Shown here in pieces: positions 48,377 through 56,992 of a stretch of DNA of 64,000 bases. The translations under genes were made by a program, and so were the position numbers. The stretch comes from JAVJUS01 sp040220455. GTDB lineage: Bacteria > Pseudomonadota > Alphaproteobacteria > DSM-16000 > Inquilinaceae. The notes below the pieces were generated by a model. That model did no database searches and was not told where the DNA came from. It was given only the letters and a program-made list of their open reading frames with translations. The stretch covers positions 62,001 to 126,000 of the forward strand of contig JAVJUS010000075.1 of assembly GCA_040220455.1 (NCBI GenBank), written 5' to 3'. Each line of letters starts with the position of its first letter. The stretch's first letter is position 1.

Positions 48377-51085
48377 ATGAAGAAATGGGTCTACAGCTTC
48401 GGCGACGGCCATGCCGACGGCTCGCGCGAGCAGCGCGACCTGCTCGGCGGCAAGGGCGCCAATCTGGCGGAGATGAGCCGGCTCGGCCTGCCCGTGCCGC
48501 CCGGCTTCACGATCTCGACCGAGGTCTGCACCCACTATTACGCCAATGACCGGCAGTACCCCTCGGACCTGAAGGACCAGGTCGAGGGCGCGCTCGGCCG
48601 GGTCGAGGACCGGGTCGGCATGCGCTTCGGCGACCCGAACGACCCGCTGCTGGTCTCGGTCCGGTCCGGCGCGCGGGCCTCGATGCCGGGGATGATGGAC
48701 ACGGTCCTCAACCTCGGGCTCAACGATTCGACGGTCGAGGGGCTGGCCCGCAAAACCGGCGACGCGCGCTTCGCCTATGACAGCTACCGCCGGTTCATCC
48801 AGATGTACGGCGACGTCGTGCTCGGCGTGGAGCACTTCCGCTTCGAGGACGTGCTGGAGACCCACAAGCGGTCCAAGGGCGTCGATCTCGACACCAAGCT
48901 GACGGCGGAGGACTGGAAGGAGGTCATCGAGGCGTTCAAGAAGATCGTCCGCGAGGACGTCGAGACGCCCTTCCCGCAGGACGCGCACGAGCAGCTCTGG
49001 GGCGCCATCGGCGCCGTCTTCGGAAGCTGGAAGAACCAGCGTGCCGACACCTACCGCCGGCTGCACAACATCCCGGAGAGCTGGGGCACGGCCGTCAACG
49101 TCCAGGCCATGGTGTTCGGCAACATGGGCGAGGACTGCGCGACCGGCGTGGCCTTCACGCGCAACCCCTCGACCGGCGAGAACGCCTTCTACGGCGAGTA
49201 CCTGGTCAACGCCCAGGGCGAGGACGTGGTCGCCGGCATCCGCACCCCGCAGTACCTGACCCGGGAATCGCGGGAGAACGGTGGCTCGAACCTTCCGTCC
49301 ATGGAAGAGGCGATGCCGGAGACGTTCGAGCAGCTCTGCGAGGTGCGCGAGCGGCTCGAGACCCACTACACCGACATGCAGGACATCGAGTTCACGGTCC
49401 AGCAGGGCAAGCTCTGGCTGCTGCAGACGCGCAACGGCAAGCGCACCGCGCCCGCGGCGCTGAAGATCGCGGTCGATCTCTGCGAGGAGGGCAAGATCGA
49501 CCGGGAGACGGCGGTCGGCCGGGTCGAGCCCGCGGCGCTCGACCAGCTCCTGCACCCGACGCTCGACCCCGACGCCGAGCGTGACGTCATCTCGCGCGGC
49601 CTGCCGGCCTCGCCGGGCGCGGCCTCGGGCAAGATCGTCTTCACCGCCGACGAGGCCGAGGACCTGGCCCATCTGGGCGAGCGGGTCATCCTGGTGCGCG
49701 AGGAGACGAGCCCCGAGGACATCCACGGCATGCACGCCGCGGCGGGCATCCTGACGACGCGCGGCGGCATGACCAGCCACGCCGCCGTGGTCGCCCGCGG
49801 CATGGGCCGGCCCTGCGTCTCCGGCGCGGGCGAGCTGCGCATCGACCGGGCCGGGGGCACCGTCACCGTGCGCGACGTCACCCTGAAGGCCGGCGACATG
49901 CTGACCATCGACGGCGCGACCGGCGAGGTGATGCGCGGCGAGGTGCCGACGATCAAGCCGCAGCTCTCCGGCGACTTCGCCACGCTGATGGGCTGGGCCG
50001 ATTCCCTGCGTCGCATGCGGGTGCGCGCCAACGCGGAGACCCCGGCCGACGCCCGCACGGCGGTCGAGTTCGGCGCCGAGGGCATCGGGCTGTGCCGGAC
50101 CGAGCACATGTTCTTCGAGGCCGACCGCATCGTCGCCATGCGCCGCATGATCGTTGCGGACACCGAGGCCGAGCGGCGCTCGGCGCTGGCCGAGCTGCTG
50201 CCGATGCAGCGCGCGGACTTCGTCGAGCTGTTCACCATCATGCGCGGCCTGCCGGTGACGATCCGCCTGCTCGACCCGCCGCTGCACGAGTTCCTGCCCC
50301 GCTCGGAGGAGGAGATCGCCGAAGTCGCCCGGGCGGCCAATGTCGACGCCGGCAAGATCCGCCAGCGCTCGCGCGACCTGCACGAGTCGAATCCGATGCT
50401 CGGCCATCGCGGCTGCCGACTCGGCATCTCCTATCCGGAGATCTACGAGATGCAGGTCCGCGCCATCTTCGAGGCGGTCGAGGAGGTGCGCCAGCAGTCG
50501 GGCGACACGGTCACGCCGGAGATCATGATCCCGCTCGCCGTGTCGCGCCGGGAGCTCGAGATCCTAAAGGAGATGGTCATCCGCGTGGCGGGCGAGGTCG
50601 AGCGCGAGAAGGGCACCAAGCTGACCTTCCTGGTCGGCACCATGGTCGAGCTGCCGCGCGCGGCGCTCAGGGCCGACGAGCTGGCCGAGCCGGCGGAGTT
50701 CTTCAGCTTCGGCACCAACGACCTGACCCAGACCACCTTCGGCATCAGCCGGGACGACGCGGCGACATTCCTGCCGCACTACCAGGCCCAGCACATCATG
50801 GAGCAGGATCCGTTCGTCACGCTCGACCAGGATGGCGTGGGCGAGCTGGTCTCCATCGGCGTCGAGCGCGGGCGCAGGACCCGGCCCGACATCAAGCTCG
50901 GCATCTGCGGCGAGCACGGCGGCGATCCGGCCTCGATCGGCTTCTGCGAGTCGGTCGGTCTCGACTACGTGAGCTGTTCGCCGTACCGCGTGCCGATCGC
51001 CCGGCTGGCCGCGGCGCAAGCCTCGCTGGAGGCCCGGGCTCGGTCGGCGAAGGCCAAGGACCCGGCACCGGCGGCGGGCGAATGA
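48377..51085 (+). CDS. ppdK: Pyruvate, phosphate dikinase
   Basis: A 902-residue enzyme that interconverts pyruvate, ATP and phosphate with phosphoenolpyruvate, AMP and diphosphate. The N-terminal ATP-grasp domain starts KKWVYSFGDGHADG and has LLGGKGANLAEMSRLGLPVP. The swivelling domain carries phospho-acceptor His468 in RGGMTSHAAVVARGMG. The C-terminal TIM barrel has catalytic Cys844 in GICGEHGGDP and the SFGTNDLTQTTFG segment. The order and length are those of bacterial PPDKs. The ATG at 48377 matches the family start. PPDK after glyQS is a common alphaproteobacterial order. Confidence 0.97.
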   Translation: MKKWVYSFGDGHADGSREQRDLLGGKGANLAEMSRLGLPVPPGFTISTEVCTHYYANDRQYPSDLKDQVEGALGRVEDRVGMRFGDPNDPLLVSVRSGARASMPGMMDTVLNLGLNDSTVEGLARKTGDARFAYDSYRRFIQMYGDVVLGVEHFRFEDVLETHKRSKGVDLDTKLTAEDWKEVIEAFKKIVREDVETPFPQDAHEQLWGAIGAVFGSWKNQRADTYRRLHNIPESWGTAVNVQAMVFGNMGEDCATGVAFTRNPSTGENAFYGEYLVNAQGEDVVAGIRTPQYLTRESRENGGSNLPSMEEAMPETFEQLCEVRERLETHYTDMQDIEFTVQQGKLWLLQTRNGKRTAPAALKIAVDLCEEGKIDRETAVGRVEPAALDQLLHPTLDPDAERDVISRGLPASPGAASGKIVFTADEAEDLAHLGERVILVREETSPEDIHGMHAAAGILTTRGGMTSHAAVVARGMGRPCVSGAGELRIDRAGGTVTVRDVTLKAGDMLTIDGATGEVMRGEVPTIKPQLSGDFATLMGWADSLRRMRVRANAETPADARTAVEFGAEGIGLCRTEHMFFEADRIVAMRRMIVADTEAERRSALAELLPMQRADFVELFTIMRGLPVTIRLLDPPLHEFLPRSEEEIAEVARAANVDAGKIRQRSRDLHESNPMLGHRGCRLGISYPEIYEMQVRAIFEAVEEVRQQSGDTVTPEIMIPLAVSRRELEILKEMVIRVAGEVEREKGTKLTFLVGTMVELPRAALRADELAEPAEFFSFGTNDLTQTTFGISRDDAATFLPHYQAQHIMEQDPFVTLDQDGVGELVSIGVERGRRTRPDIKLGICGEHGGDPASIGFCESVGLDYVSCSPYRVPIARLAAAQASLEARARSAKAKDPAPAAGE

Positions 51086-51246
51086 CGCGACGGGCCGGGC
51101 GCCCGCCGCGCTCGGCCCGACCCCGTCCGATTCCCGTCGCCTCCCACGGGGAAGCATCCGGGCCCCGCCGCGACCGGGCGGCGGTTGCCAGCCGGTGCGC
51201 CCGCCTGCGAGAGTAGGGCGTCCCGCCGCCCCCGGAGCCGCTCCCG

Positions 51247-52356
51247 ATGGACCTGGTCCGCGACTGGTTTCGCCGACATCTCAACGACCCGCAGGTCGTC
51301 GTCCTGACGGTCCTGCTGATCGTCATCACGCTCGGCATCCTCTTCGTCGCAGACATGCTGGTGCCGGTGATCGCCGCGCTGGTGATCGCCTATCTGCTCC
51401 AGGGCATCGTCGCGCGGGTCGAGCGCGCGGGCGTGCCGCACCTGATCGCGGTGATCACCGTCTTCCTGGCGTTCCTCGCCTTCGTCGCCTTCGTCGGCCT
51501 CGCCATCATTCCGCTGCTGGTCAACCAGATCCGCGCGCTCGTCCAGCAGGTGCCCTCGATGCTGGTCGAGGCGCAGGACATCCTGCACCGGCTGCCCGAA
51601 CGCTACCCGACCTTCTTCACCGAGGCCCAGATCGACCAGTTCATCGGCTCGGTGCGCTCGGGCGTGGTGGCCGGCAGCCAGGCGTTGCTGTCCTACTCGG
51701 TCGCCTCGCTGGTCGGCGTGGTGACGCTGCTCGTCTACGCCATCCTGGTTCCGTTCCTCGTGTTCTTCATGCTCAAGGACGGCGACCGGATCGTCGCGTG
51801 GATGACCGCCTTCCTGCCGCGCGAGCGTCACCTGACGGCGCAGGTCTGGCAGGAGGTGGACGAGCAGCTCGGCAACTTCGTGCGCGGCAAGTTCTGGGAG
51901 ATCCTGATCGTCGGGGCGGCGACCTACGTCACCTTCTTCTTCCTGGGCGTCCAATACGCCCTGCTGCTGGCCGTCCTGACGGGCGTGTCCGTGCTGATCC
52001 CCTATGTCGGCGCGACGGTGGTCACCCTGCCGGTGGCGCTGCTCGCCTATTTCCAGTTCGGCTGGTCGATCGAGTTCGCCTATGTCCTGATTGCCTACGG
52101 GGTGATCCAGGCGCTCGACGGCAACGTCCTGGTGCCGATCCTCTTCTCCGAGGCGGTCAGCCTGCACCCGGTCGCGATCATCGTCGCCATCCTGTTTTTC
52201 GGCGGGCTGTGGGGCTTCTGGGGCGTTTTCTTCGCCATTCCGCTGGCCACGGTCGTCCAGGCGGTGATCCGCGCCTGGCCGCGACGCAGCCGGCGCGGAC
52301 GCGACGCGGCGGAGCGGCCGGAGTCCCGCGCCTCGCCCGGCGAGGCGGCGCAATAG
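51247..52356 (+). CDS. AI-2E family transporter (PerM-like permease)
   Basis: A 369-residue inner-membrane protein of about eight helices. Family patterns are LGILFVADMLVPVIAALVIAYLLQGIVARVER at the start, QIRALVQQVPSMLVEAQDIL in the large loop, LVPFLVFFMLKDGDRI, and ALDGNVLVPILFSEAVSLHPV near the end, the diagnostic AI-2E/PerM block. Most members have no proven substrate; one exports AI-2 and others move ions or Na+/H+. The ATG at 51247 fits; the basic C-terminus (RRSRRGRDAAERPE) is cytosolic. It is followed after 20 nt by a hydrolase gene. Confidence 0.9.
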   Translation: MDLVRDWFRRHLNDPQVVVLTVLLIVITLGILFVADMLVPVIAALVIAYLLQGIVARVERAGVPHLIAVITVFLAFLAFVAFVGLAIIPLLVNQIRALVQQVPSMLVEAQDILHRLPERYPTFFTEAQIDQFIGSVRSGVVAGSQALLSYSVASLVGVVTLLVYAILVPFLVFFMLKDGDRIVAWMTAFLPRERHLTAQVWQEVDEQLGNFVRGKFWEILIVGAATYVTFFFLGVQYALLLAVLTGVSVLIPYVGATVVTLPVALLAYFQFGWSIEFAYVLIAYGVIQALDGNVLVPILFSEAVSLHPVAIIVAILFFGGLWGFWGVFFAIPLATVVQAVIRAWPRRSRRGRDAAERPESRASPGEAAQ

Positions 52357-52376
52357 CCGCGCCGGGGCGCCCGCCC

Positions 52377-53306
52377 ATGGACCTCTCCGATTTCACGACG
52401 GCTGACGGCACGCGCCTGCGGGTGGGATCCTGGCCCGCGCCGGCCGGCCGGCCGGCGCGGGGCACGGCGCTGCTGCTCAACGGCCGCAGCGAGTTCGTCG
52501 AGAAGCATGCCGCCAGCGCCGAGGCTCTGGTCGAGCGCGGTTTCGCGGTCCATTCGCTCGACTGGCGCGGCCAGGGCTCCAGCGACCGGCCGCTGCCCCA
52601 GCGCCAGCGCGGCCATGTCGAGGATTTCGGCGTCCTGGCCACCGATCTGCAGGCGCTGGTCGAGGCGCGGGGCCTTGCCGGCGAGGCGGCAAGGCCGCTG
52701 ATCGTGCTCGCCCATTCCATGGGCGGCCACGTGGCGCTGCGATGGCTTGCCGGCTGGCCGGGCCAGGCTGCGGCGGCGGTCCTGGTCTCGCCCATGGTGC
52801 TGGTGTCGGTGCCGGGGCTCGCCCACGCGCCGGAGGCGACGGTGGCGCCGATGCGCGCCTTCGCCCGCCTTGCCGTGCGCCGCGGACGCGGCCGGCACTA
52901 CGCGCTGGGGCAGGGCGACTACGAGCCGGGAACCTGGCGTTTCGCCGGCAATCGGTTGACCGGCGATCCGGCCCGCTTCGAGGTGCACCGGGAGGCCTTC
53001 GACACGCGCGAGGACCTGCGCCTGGGCGGCGTGACCTGGAGCTGGCTCGACGCCGCCTTCCGGTCGAGCCGGTTGATCCTCGACCGCGAGCAGGCCCGCC
53101 GCATCACGCTGCCGGTGCTGATCGCCTCGGCCGGGCGGGAGGTGCTGGTCAGCACGCGGGCGCAGCGGCGGCTGGCGTCGATCCTGCCGGACGCCCGGCT
53201 GATCGAGTACCCCGACGCCTTCCACGAGATCCTGATGGAACGCGAGGCGATCCGATCGGCCTTCTGGTCGGATTTCGACACATTCCTCGCCGAGCATGGG
53301 ATCTGA
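52377..53306 (+). CDS. Alpha/beta hydrolase, lysophospholipase (PldB)-like
   Basis: A 309-residue serine hydrolase. The nucleophile is Ser114 in LAHSMGGHVALRWL; LLLNGRSEFVEKH (about 32-44) and LDWRGQGSS (61-69) are hallmarks of the monoacylglycerol lipase/PldB group. VLIASAGREVLVS carries the acid region and EYPDAFHEILMER contains the catalytic His. It probably cleaves lysophospholipids or monoacylglycerols. The gene starts 20 nt after the AI-2E gene, so they are likely co-transcribed; the ribosome site is weak. Confidence 0.88.
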   Translation: MDLSDFTTADGTRLRVGSWPAPAGRPARGTALLLNGRSEFVEKHAASAEALVERGFAVHSLDWRGQGSSDRPLPQRQRGHVEDFGVLATDLQALVEARGLAGEAARPLIVLAHSMGGHVALRWLAGWPGQAAAAVLVSPMVLVSVPGLAHAPEATVAPMRAFARLAVRRGRGRHYALGQGDYEPGTWRFAGNRLTGDPARFEVHREAFDTREDLRLGGVTWSWLDAAFRSSRLILDREQARRITLPVLIASAGREVLVSTRAQRRLASILPDARLIEYPDAFHEILMEREAIRSAFWSDFDTFLAEHGI

Positions 53307-53359
53307 CCGGCTCGCCGCCGCCCCGGCCCGAGCCCGCTCGTCGGATCGGAGTCATCACC

Positions 53360-54112
53360 GTGCCCCAGCCCCCCGCCGCGCCGGGCCGGCGCCGCATCCT
53401 CGCGGCCGGGCTGGTCGCCGCCGGCACCGTTCTCCTGCCCACGGCCGGCTCGCGCGCGCCGGCGCAGGAGGGCACACCGCCCGAGACGCCGCCGGCGGGC
53501 GAGGGGGCCGGACCGGTCGACCTCGAACTCCTGCTGGCGCTCGACGGCTCGGAGAGCATTTCGACCAACACGCTGGCCTTCCAGCTTCGCGGCCACGCCG
53601 CGGCCTTTCGCGAGCCGTCGGTGGTCGAGGCGATCACGCGCGGGCCGCGGGGCGCCATCGCGGTCGCGGCCGTCGCCTGGTCGGGGCCCGGCCGTATCGA
53701 TCCGCTGGTGCCCTGGGCGCGGGTGCACGACCCGCTGTCCTCGGTCGCCTTCGCTGGCGCGATCGACGCCGCGCCGCGCGACGTGCGTCTCGGCTCCACC
53801 GCCATCGGCAGCGCGATCGTCGGCTGCCTGCCGCTGTTCGAGGGCAACGGCTTCGCCGCGCCGCGCCGGACCATCGACCTGGTCTCGAACGGCTTCTCGA
53901 ACAGCGGGCTGGCCACGGACAAGGCGCGGGCGGCTGCCGAGGTGGCCGGCGTGACCGTCAATGCGCTGGCGATCCTCAACGAATTCCCGTGGCTGGAAGA
54001 CTATTTCCGGGCCGAAGTGATCGCCGGCCTCGGCGCCTTCACCCGCTCCGCCGCCGACTACGACAGCTTCGCCGAGGCCCTGCGCGCCAAGCTGATCGAG
54101 GAGATCGTGTGA
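53360..54112 (+). CDS. DUF1194 (VWA-like) secreted protein
   Basis: A 250-residue exported protein. The N-terminus has an RRR-IL stretch followed by a hydrophobic core (LAAGLVAAGTVLLPTAG), consistent with a Sec or possibly Tat signal. The body is a von Willebrand A-like domain: VDLELLLALDGSESIS holds the MIDAS DxSxS (Asp62, Ser64, Ser66), then FREPSVVEAITRGPRGAIAVA and RRTIDLVSNGFSNSG, the DUF1194 pattern. It may bind a divalent metal and a protein partner in the periplasm. The GTG start at 53360 follows GGAG by 9 nt. A repeat doublet follows the gene. Confidence 0.85.
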   Translation: MPQPPAAPGRRRILAAGLVAAGTVLLPTAGSRAPAQEGTPPETPPAGEGAGPVDLELLLALDGSESISTNTLAFQLRGHAAAFREPSVVEAITRGPRGAIAVAAVAWSGPGRIDPLVPWARVHDPLSSVAFAGAIDAAPRDVRLGSTAIGSAIVGCLPLFEGNGFAAPRRTIDLVSNGFSNSGLATDKARAAAEVAGVTVNALAILNEFPWLEDYFRAEVIAGLGAFTRSAADYDSFAEALRAKLIEEIV

Positions 54113-54356
54113 GCGGGCAGGGCGCTGTCGGCTGCCCTGAGCTCGTTTCGATTCTCCATACGCCGTCATCCCCGCGAAAGCGGGGATCCATCGGCGCTGA
54201 CCGCCGATCTTGATGGCGAGTCAGGCGTTTGTGACCGTCGCTACAGCCGGCTGCCTGGATTCCCGCTTTCGCGGGAATGACGAATGAAAGCCTACAAAGG
54301 ACGAGGGCGTAGTCATGTCGACAGGGCGCCAGCGATCCCGACTTTGACGCACCGTC
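54113..54356. repeat. REP-like inverted doublet with GAAA-capped hairpins
   Basis: The 244-nt gap between two convergent genes contains two 27-nt arms in inverted order: 54164-54190 and 54256-54282. Each arm folds on its own: the left as TCCCCGC-GAAA-GCGGGGA, the right (read on the minus strand) as TTCCCGC-GAAA-GCGGGAA. They differ at two positions that change together from a C-G to a T-A pair, keeping the stem. The flanks CGTCA and TCCA are identical in both arms. This is typical of dispersed REP/BIME elements of Alphaproteobacteria. It may act as a bidirectional terminator for the DUF1194 and ygfZ genes. Confidence 0.8.
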
Positions 54357-55250
54357 CTAGAACGTCGCCCAGGCGGGTTTTTCCGGGTGCAGGGCGATGC
54401 CGTCGGCGTCGAGCGTCGCGGCGTCCTCCAGCGCGTCGAGGCGGATCGAGGCGAGAGCCAGGCCGCCCTCGGCGGTCGCCAGACCCGAGCGAAGCTCGCC
54501 CACCGGCTTGCCGTCGCGGGTGACCTCCGTGCCCGGCTCGGGCGGCGGGCCGTCGAGGCGCACCGGCACCAGCCGGCGCTTGACCAGGCCGCGATACTTG
54601 GTCCGCGCGGTCAGCTCCTGGCCCATGTAGCAGCCCTTCTTCCAGGCGATGCCGTTGAGCTCGTCGAAGCCGGCTTCCAGCAGGGTCGCCTTCTCGACCT
54701 CCACGTCGCGGCTGCCGTCGGGCACGCCGAGGGCCAGGCGATGGGCCTCCCAGGCCTCGCGCGGCGCCGCCTCCAGCCCGGCGGCGGAGAGCTTCTCCTC
54801 CGCCCGCTCGGCCGGCAGGATCACCCGGCCGCCGAGATCGGCCAGGCGGGGGTCGATGAAGGCGAGGCCGCCGGCGAAGGGCTGCGCCGCGCCGGCGATC
54901 GCGCCGCCGCCCAGCGCGTCCGTCGCCCCTTCGCCGAAGACCGCCGCGACCGCCCATGCATCGGTCCGGTCGGCGATCTCCACGCGCGAGCGCAGCTTGT
55001 AGACCTTGAGTCGACGCGCCAAGTCGGCCCGGCGCGAGCCCTCGCAGTCCAGCAGCAGGGCATCGCCGTGGGCGACGACGAAGAAGTCGTGCAGATACTT
55101 GCCCTGCGGCGTGAGGAAGGCGGTATGGATGGCGCGGGCGGGACCGACGGCGGCGATGTCGTTCGAGGTCAGCCCCTGCAGGAACTCGACCCTGTCCTCG
55201 CCGCCGAGGGCGAGGACGCCGCGGTCTTCGAGCAGGACATAGGAGGCCAT
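54357..55250 (-). CDS. ygfZ: Folate-binding YgfZ/GCV-T-like protein
   Basis: A 297-residue protein of the YgfZ/IBA57 family, a tetrahydrofolate-dependent factor for iron-sulfur cluster assembly or repair. The diagnostic motif KGCYMGQELTAR is at 205-216 with its conserved Cys207. The start ASYVLLEDRGVLALGGED, FLQGLTSNDIAAV and TPQGKYLHDFFV are typical of the N-terminal GCV-T domain. The ATG at 55250 was preferred to one 13 codons upstream because the family starts here. It converges with the DUF1194 gene across the repeat doublet. Confidence 0.93.
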   Translation of the reverse strand: MASYVLLEDRGVLALGGEDRVEFLQGLTSNDIAAVGPARAIHTAFLTPQGKYLHDFFVVAHGDALLLDCEGSRRADLARRLKVYKLRSRVEIADRTDAWAVAAVFGEGATDALGGGAIAGAAQPFAGGLAFIDPRLADLGGRVILPAERAEEKLSAAGLEAAPREAWEAHRLALGVPDGSRDVEVEKATLLEAGFDELNGIAWKKGCYMGQELTARTKYRGLVKRRLVPVRLDGPPPEPGTEVTRDGKPVGELRSGLATAEGGLALASIRLDALEDAATLDADGIALHPEKPAWATF

Positions 55251-55448
55251 GGCGGGCGGGCTTCCGGATAGGGGATCGATCGCCCGCACAAGGTGGGCCG
55301 CCCCGCCCGTGCTGGCAAGGATCGGGAAGCGAGCGGTCCCGGCCGGATCGATTTTCCCTTGCGGCGCGAACGGGCCGCCTGAACGATGGCCCCCGATTCA
55401 CGCCCGGCCGGCCGTGCCGGGCGGCCCGGAAACCAGGGAGACAGCGTC

Positions 55449-56447
55449 ATGGCCGATCCGATCCGCGCGATCGTCGTCGAGGAGGCGGGCGAGGGCGTCA
55501 GCGCCAAGGTGCAGGACGTCGACGCCGCCGACCTGCCCGACGGCGACGTCACGGTGGCGATCGACTATTCCGACCTGAACTACAAGGACGGCATGGTCCT
55601 CAACGGCCTCGGCCGGCTGGTGCGCGCCTATCCCCATGTGCCGGGGATCGATTTCGCGGGCACCGTGGAGGCGAGCGACCATCCCGACTACGCGCCGGGC
55701 CAGAAGGTGGTGCTGACCGGCTGGCGGGTCGGCGAGACCTGGTGGGGCGGCTATGCCGCCAAGGCGCGGGTCAAGGGCGACTGGCTGGTTCCGCTGCCCG
55801 AGGGGCTCGATACCCGCGCCGCCATGGCGATCGGCACGGCGGGCTTCACGGCCGCCCTGGCGCTGCTGGCGCTGGAGGAGCACGGGCTGACGCCCGAGGC
55901 GGATGGAGAGCTGCTGGTCACCGGCGCCGCCGGCGGGCTGGGCAGCATCGCCGTCGCGCTGGCGGCGGCGCGCGGCTATCGCGTCGCCGCGGCGACCGGC
56001 CGGGCGGAGACGCACGACTACCTGCGCGGCCTCGGCGCGGCGACGATCGTCGAGCGCGCCGAGCTGACCGAGGGCAAGACCCGGCCGCTCGACGCCCAGC
56101 GCTGGGCCGGGGCGATCGACAGCGTCGGCTCCGCCATGCTGGCCCGGGTCCTGACCCAGCTGCACTACGGCCGGGCCGCCGCGGCTTGTGGCCTCGCGGG
56201 GGGCAACGACCTGCCGGCGACGGTGGTTCCGTTCCTGCTGCGCGGCGTCTCGCTGCTCGGCATCGACAGCGTCATGGCGCCCCAGCCCCGCCGCCGCGCG
56301 GCGTGGGCGATGCTGGCGCGCGACCTGCCGGCGGGCGTGCTCGACCGGATCGCGCGGACCGTGCCGCTCGCCGAGGCGATTCCGCTCGGCAAGGAGATCC
56401 TGGAGGGCAAGGTGCAGGGCCGGGTGGTCATCGACGTGAATGCCTGA
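55449..56447 (+). CDS. acuI: MDR-family NADPH oxidoreductase, acrylyl-CoA reductase (AcuI/YhdH) type
   Basis: A 332-residue medium-chain dehydrogenase. It begins IRAIVVEEAGEGVSAKVQDV and has the AcuI/YhdH landmarks IDYSDLNYKDGMVLNGLG, YPHVPGIDFAGTV and GWRVGETWWGGYA, then the nucleotide-binding GAAGGLGS (about 158-165) and CGLAGGNDLPATVVPFLLRG. It lacks the zinc ligands of alcohol dehydrogenases, as expected. AcuI reduces acrylyl-CoA to propionyl-CoA with NADPH and protects against acrylate. ACCAGGGAG precedes the ATG. The gene is divergent from ygfZ. Confidence 0.9.
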   Translation: MADPIRAIVVEEAGEGVSAKVQDVDAADLPDGDVTVAIDYSDLNYKDGMVLNGLGRLVRAYPHVPGIDFAGTVEASDHPDYAPGQKVVLTGWRVGETWWGGYAAKARVKGDWLVPLPEGLDTRAAMAIGTAGFTAALALLALEEHGLTPEADGELLVTGAAGGLGSIAVALAAARGYRVAAATGRAETHDYLRGLGAATIVERAELTEGKTRPLDAQRWAGAIDSVGSAMLARVLTQLHYGRAAAACGLAGGNDLPATVVPFLLRGVSLLGIDSVMAPQPRRRAAWAMLARDLPAGVLDRIARTVPLAEAIPLGKEILEGKVQGRVVIDVNA

Positions 56448-56501
56448 CCGGCGCCGGCGTTAGGTCTTTCTTCAGCAATCCGGGGCAAGGCTCCGGGCGT
56501 C

Positions 56502-56876
56502 ATGAGAACGCCGTCCGCCCGCGCCGCCACCCCGTCGTCGCCCGCCGCCCGCCCGACCGGCGCGGCCGGGCTCGTCCTCGTCGTCGCCGCGGCGGCGCTG
56601 GCCGCCTGCGCGCAGCAGGCCCCGCCGCCGCCGGCAACGGCCGCCGCGCCCGATCCCCGGGCCGACTACGTGCCGGGCGGCTCGGCCATCATCTGCTATC
56701 GGACCCTGGGGGCGCCGGATTGCTATGCCGCCGCGCAGCCCGGGCCGCCCAACCGGTTCATCGGTGCCTACGGCGACCGCACCGGCGCGAGCCATGCCGG
56801 CCAGCCGCCGCGCGTGGCGCCACCGCCCCGGGACCCGAACGCGCCCGTGCCGCTGGTGCCTGCCTCCGGCTCGTGA
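56502..56876 (+). CDS. Small Pro-rich lipoprotein
   Basis: A 124-residue protein with a lipoprotein signal (GAAGLVLVVAAAALAAC) and lipobox LAAC with Cys36. The mature part is Pro/Ala-rich with a short conserved-looking centre, YVPGGSAIICYRTLGAPDCYAAAQPG, two cysteines likely paired, and a Pro-rich tail. Similar small lipoproteins with a CYRTLG-x2-DCY core occur in Rhodospirillales, by memory; function unknown. It lies 54 nt after acuI. Confidence 0.7.
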   Translation: MRTPSARAATPSSPAARPTGAAGLVLVVAAAALAACAQQAPPPPATAAAPDPRADYVPGGSAIICYRTLGAPDCYAAAQPGPPNRFIGAYGDRTGASHAGQPPRVAPPPRDPNAPVPLVPASGS

Positions 56877-56992
56877 CGGCGGGGACAGGCGCCCGCACGC
56901 CCGCTGCCGAGTCCCGTGCTAGCGTTTTCTTAAGCATGGTTACGTTAGCCTCGGCGGTCCCGTAGCCAGAGCCCTTGGGAAGGCGGCGCGCC

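Noticed and set aside
54113..54356. Possible CRISPR-like or phage attachment repeat
   Set aside because: Only two arms in inverted order with hairpin symmetry and no spacer series; best explained as a REP doublet.
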